Below, in pieces: positions 63,484-64,000 of a DNA stretch of 64,000 bases. The DNA lies in NCBI GenBank assembly GCA_905182175.1, contig CAJJAT010000018.1:1-64000 (forward strand), read 5' to 3'. The number at the start of each line of letters is the position of its first letter. Within the stretch, counting starts at the first letter, position 1. The position numbers and the translations under genes are program-made. This DNA comes from Flavobacteriales bacterium UBA1494. Its GTDB lineage: Bacteria; Bacteroidota; Bacteroidia; Flavobacteriales_E; Vicingaceae. The notes beneath the pieces are model-generated. The model was not told where the DNA came from. It did no database searches and saw only the letters and a list, made by a program, of their open reading frames with translations.

Positions 63484-64000
63484 ATGAAATACTTTTTATT
63501 AAGCATCTTTTCCTTTTTTTTGATTACTTCAGCTATTGCACAAGACACTGGGAAAAAAAAAGAAGCAGATTTGAATGTAACTAAAGCATTTGGGCCGACA
63601 ATTGGAGTTGGAATTGGAACAATTGGAATTTATGGAGACCTGAACGATAGGGACTATGGCTCACCTTTTAACTCTAACTTCGGCTATAACCTTTACGTAC
63701 TTCAGCCGATTAGTAAATCATTCAATGTTCGTTTTAATTTTTTCTTAGGAGAAGTGAGGGATGAAGAACGATCTTTAGAACGTAACTTAAATTACGAATC
63801 CGATTTAAGAGCAGCATCCATTCAAATGGAGTATAATTTTGATGCATTATTACCAGAAAACAGAACTATTTCACCGTTTATTACCATCGGTATTGAAGCC
63901 ATTGAATTTAATCCTAAAACTGACCTAGAAGCGAATGGTGGAGAAACTTATAATTATTGGACAGACGGTTCGATTAGAAGCAGAGCCGAAAATTCTGCAA
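63484..64000 (+). CDS. Outer-membrane beta-barrel protein, 5' part (cut by window end)
   Basis: 172 codons are visible, starting with a signal peptide (LLSIFSFFLITSAIAQ). Alternating strands follow: PTIGVGIGTIGIYGDL, GYNLYVLQPISKSFNVRFNFFLGE, IQMEYNFDALL and ISPFITIGIEAIEF. This looks like the N-terminal barrel of an OmpA-type or porin-like protein. Any C-terminal peptidoglycan-binding domain would lie beyond the window. It follows the SPOR-like protein on the same strand, which fits a cell-envelope pair. Confidence 0.75.
   Translation, partial: MKYFLLSIFSFFLITSAIAQDTGKKKEADLNVTKAFGPTIGVGIGTIGIYGDLNDRDYGSPFNSNFGYNLYVLQPISKSFNVRFNFFLGEVRDEERSLERNLNYESDLRAASIQMEYNFDALLPENRTISPFITIGIEAIEFNPKTDLEANGGETYNYWTDGSIRSRAENSA

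Overview
The window is AT-rich bacterial chromosome from a member of the Bacteroidota, most likely Flavobacteriales (a Crocinitomicaceae- or Cryomorphaceae-like lineage is my guess, not shown). The evidence is: several secreted proteins ending in type IX secretion (T9SS) type A sorting domains, the Bacteroidota -7 promoter element TAnnTTTG in front of several genes, a Bacteroidota-type YidC, a short ProRS, a DUF5522 mini-protein, a DUF6122 membrane protein, and holA paired head-to-head with an HsdR_N-like gene.

The window has two contrasting halves. Positions 1 to about 20,270 are an accessory, decaying region. It holds a string of modules: S8 peptidase remnant, hybrid histidine kinase, unknown broken gene, IS1182-type transposase wreck, PAS kinase plus response regulator, a Crp-headed redox operon, Gfo/Idh dehydrogenase, anti-sigma wreck, T9SS proteins, DinB wreck and an IS3 element. 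Long imperfect hairpins separate many of them. Two modules (3862-4327 and 8074-11751) have complementary ends, GTTAGCAAT/ATTGCTAAC and GTCGTATGCC/GGCATACAAC. This is the end geometry expected of integron gene cassettes, but no integrase is visible. At least 13 in-frame nonsense codons (TAA, TAG and TGA) plus several frameshifts break genes here, and I see none in the rest of the window.

Positions 20,423 to 64,000 are intact, largely housekeeping chromosome. They run: NYN-domain protein, PLP enzyme, DUF6122 protein, Rossmann reductase, an orphan RluA N-domain; then on the minus strand pyrG-yidC, a TonB-dependent receptor and holA; then an HsdR_N-like protein, two overlapping T9SS S8 proteases and a metallophosphatase; rpsT with an upstream tRNA-Glu; a membrane glycosyltransferase; proS with a small partner; an Arg/Pro-rich lipoprotein and a FadL-like porin; a glucosaminidase; an ACC-deaminase-like enzyme; DUF5522; hutU.

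The right-hand part carries an Xre/RES toxin-antitoxin pair translationally overlapped with an RluE-like pseudouridine synthase, a photolyase/cryptochrome, a TetR-SDR-MBL operon with a clear promoter and operator, a HisKA_2 sensor kinase, a BaiN-like flavoprotein, an NhaC-type antiporter, a duplicated-domain SPOR-like protein, and the start of an outer-membrane beta-barrel gene cut by the window edge.

Functionally the core half covers nucleotide synthesis, translation, envelope biogenesis and secretion. The accessory half is dominated by signalling and redox cargo in various states of decay.
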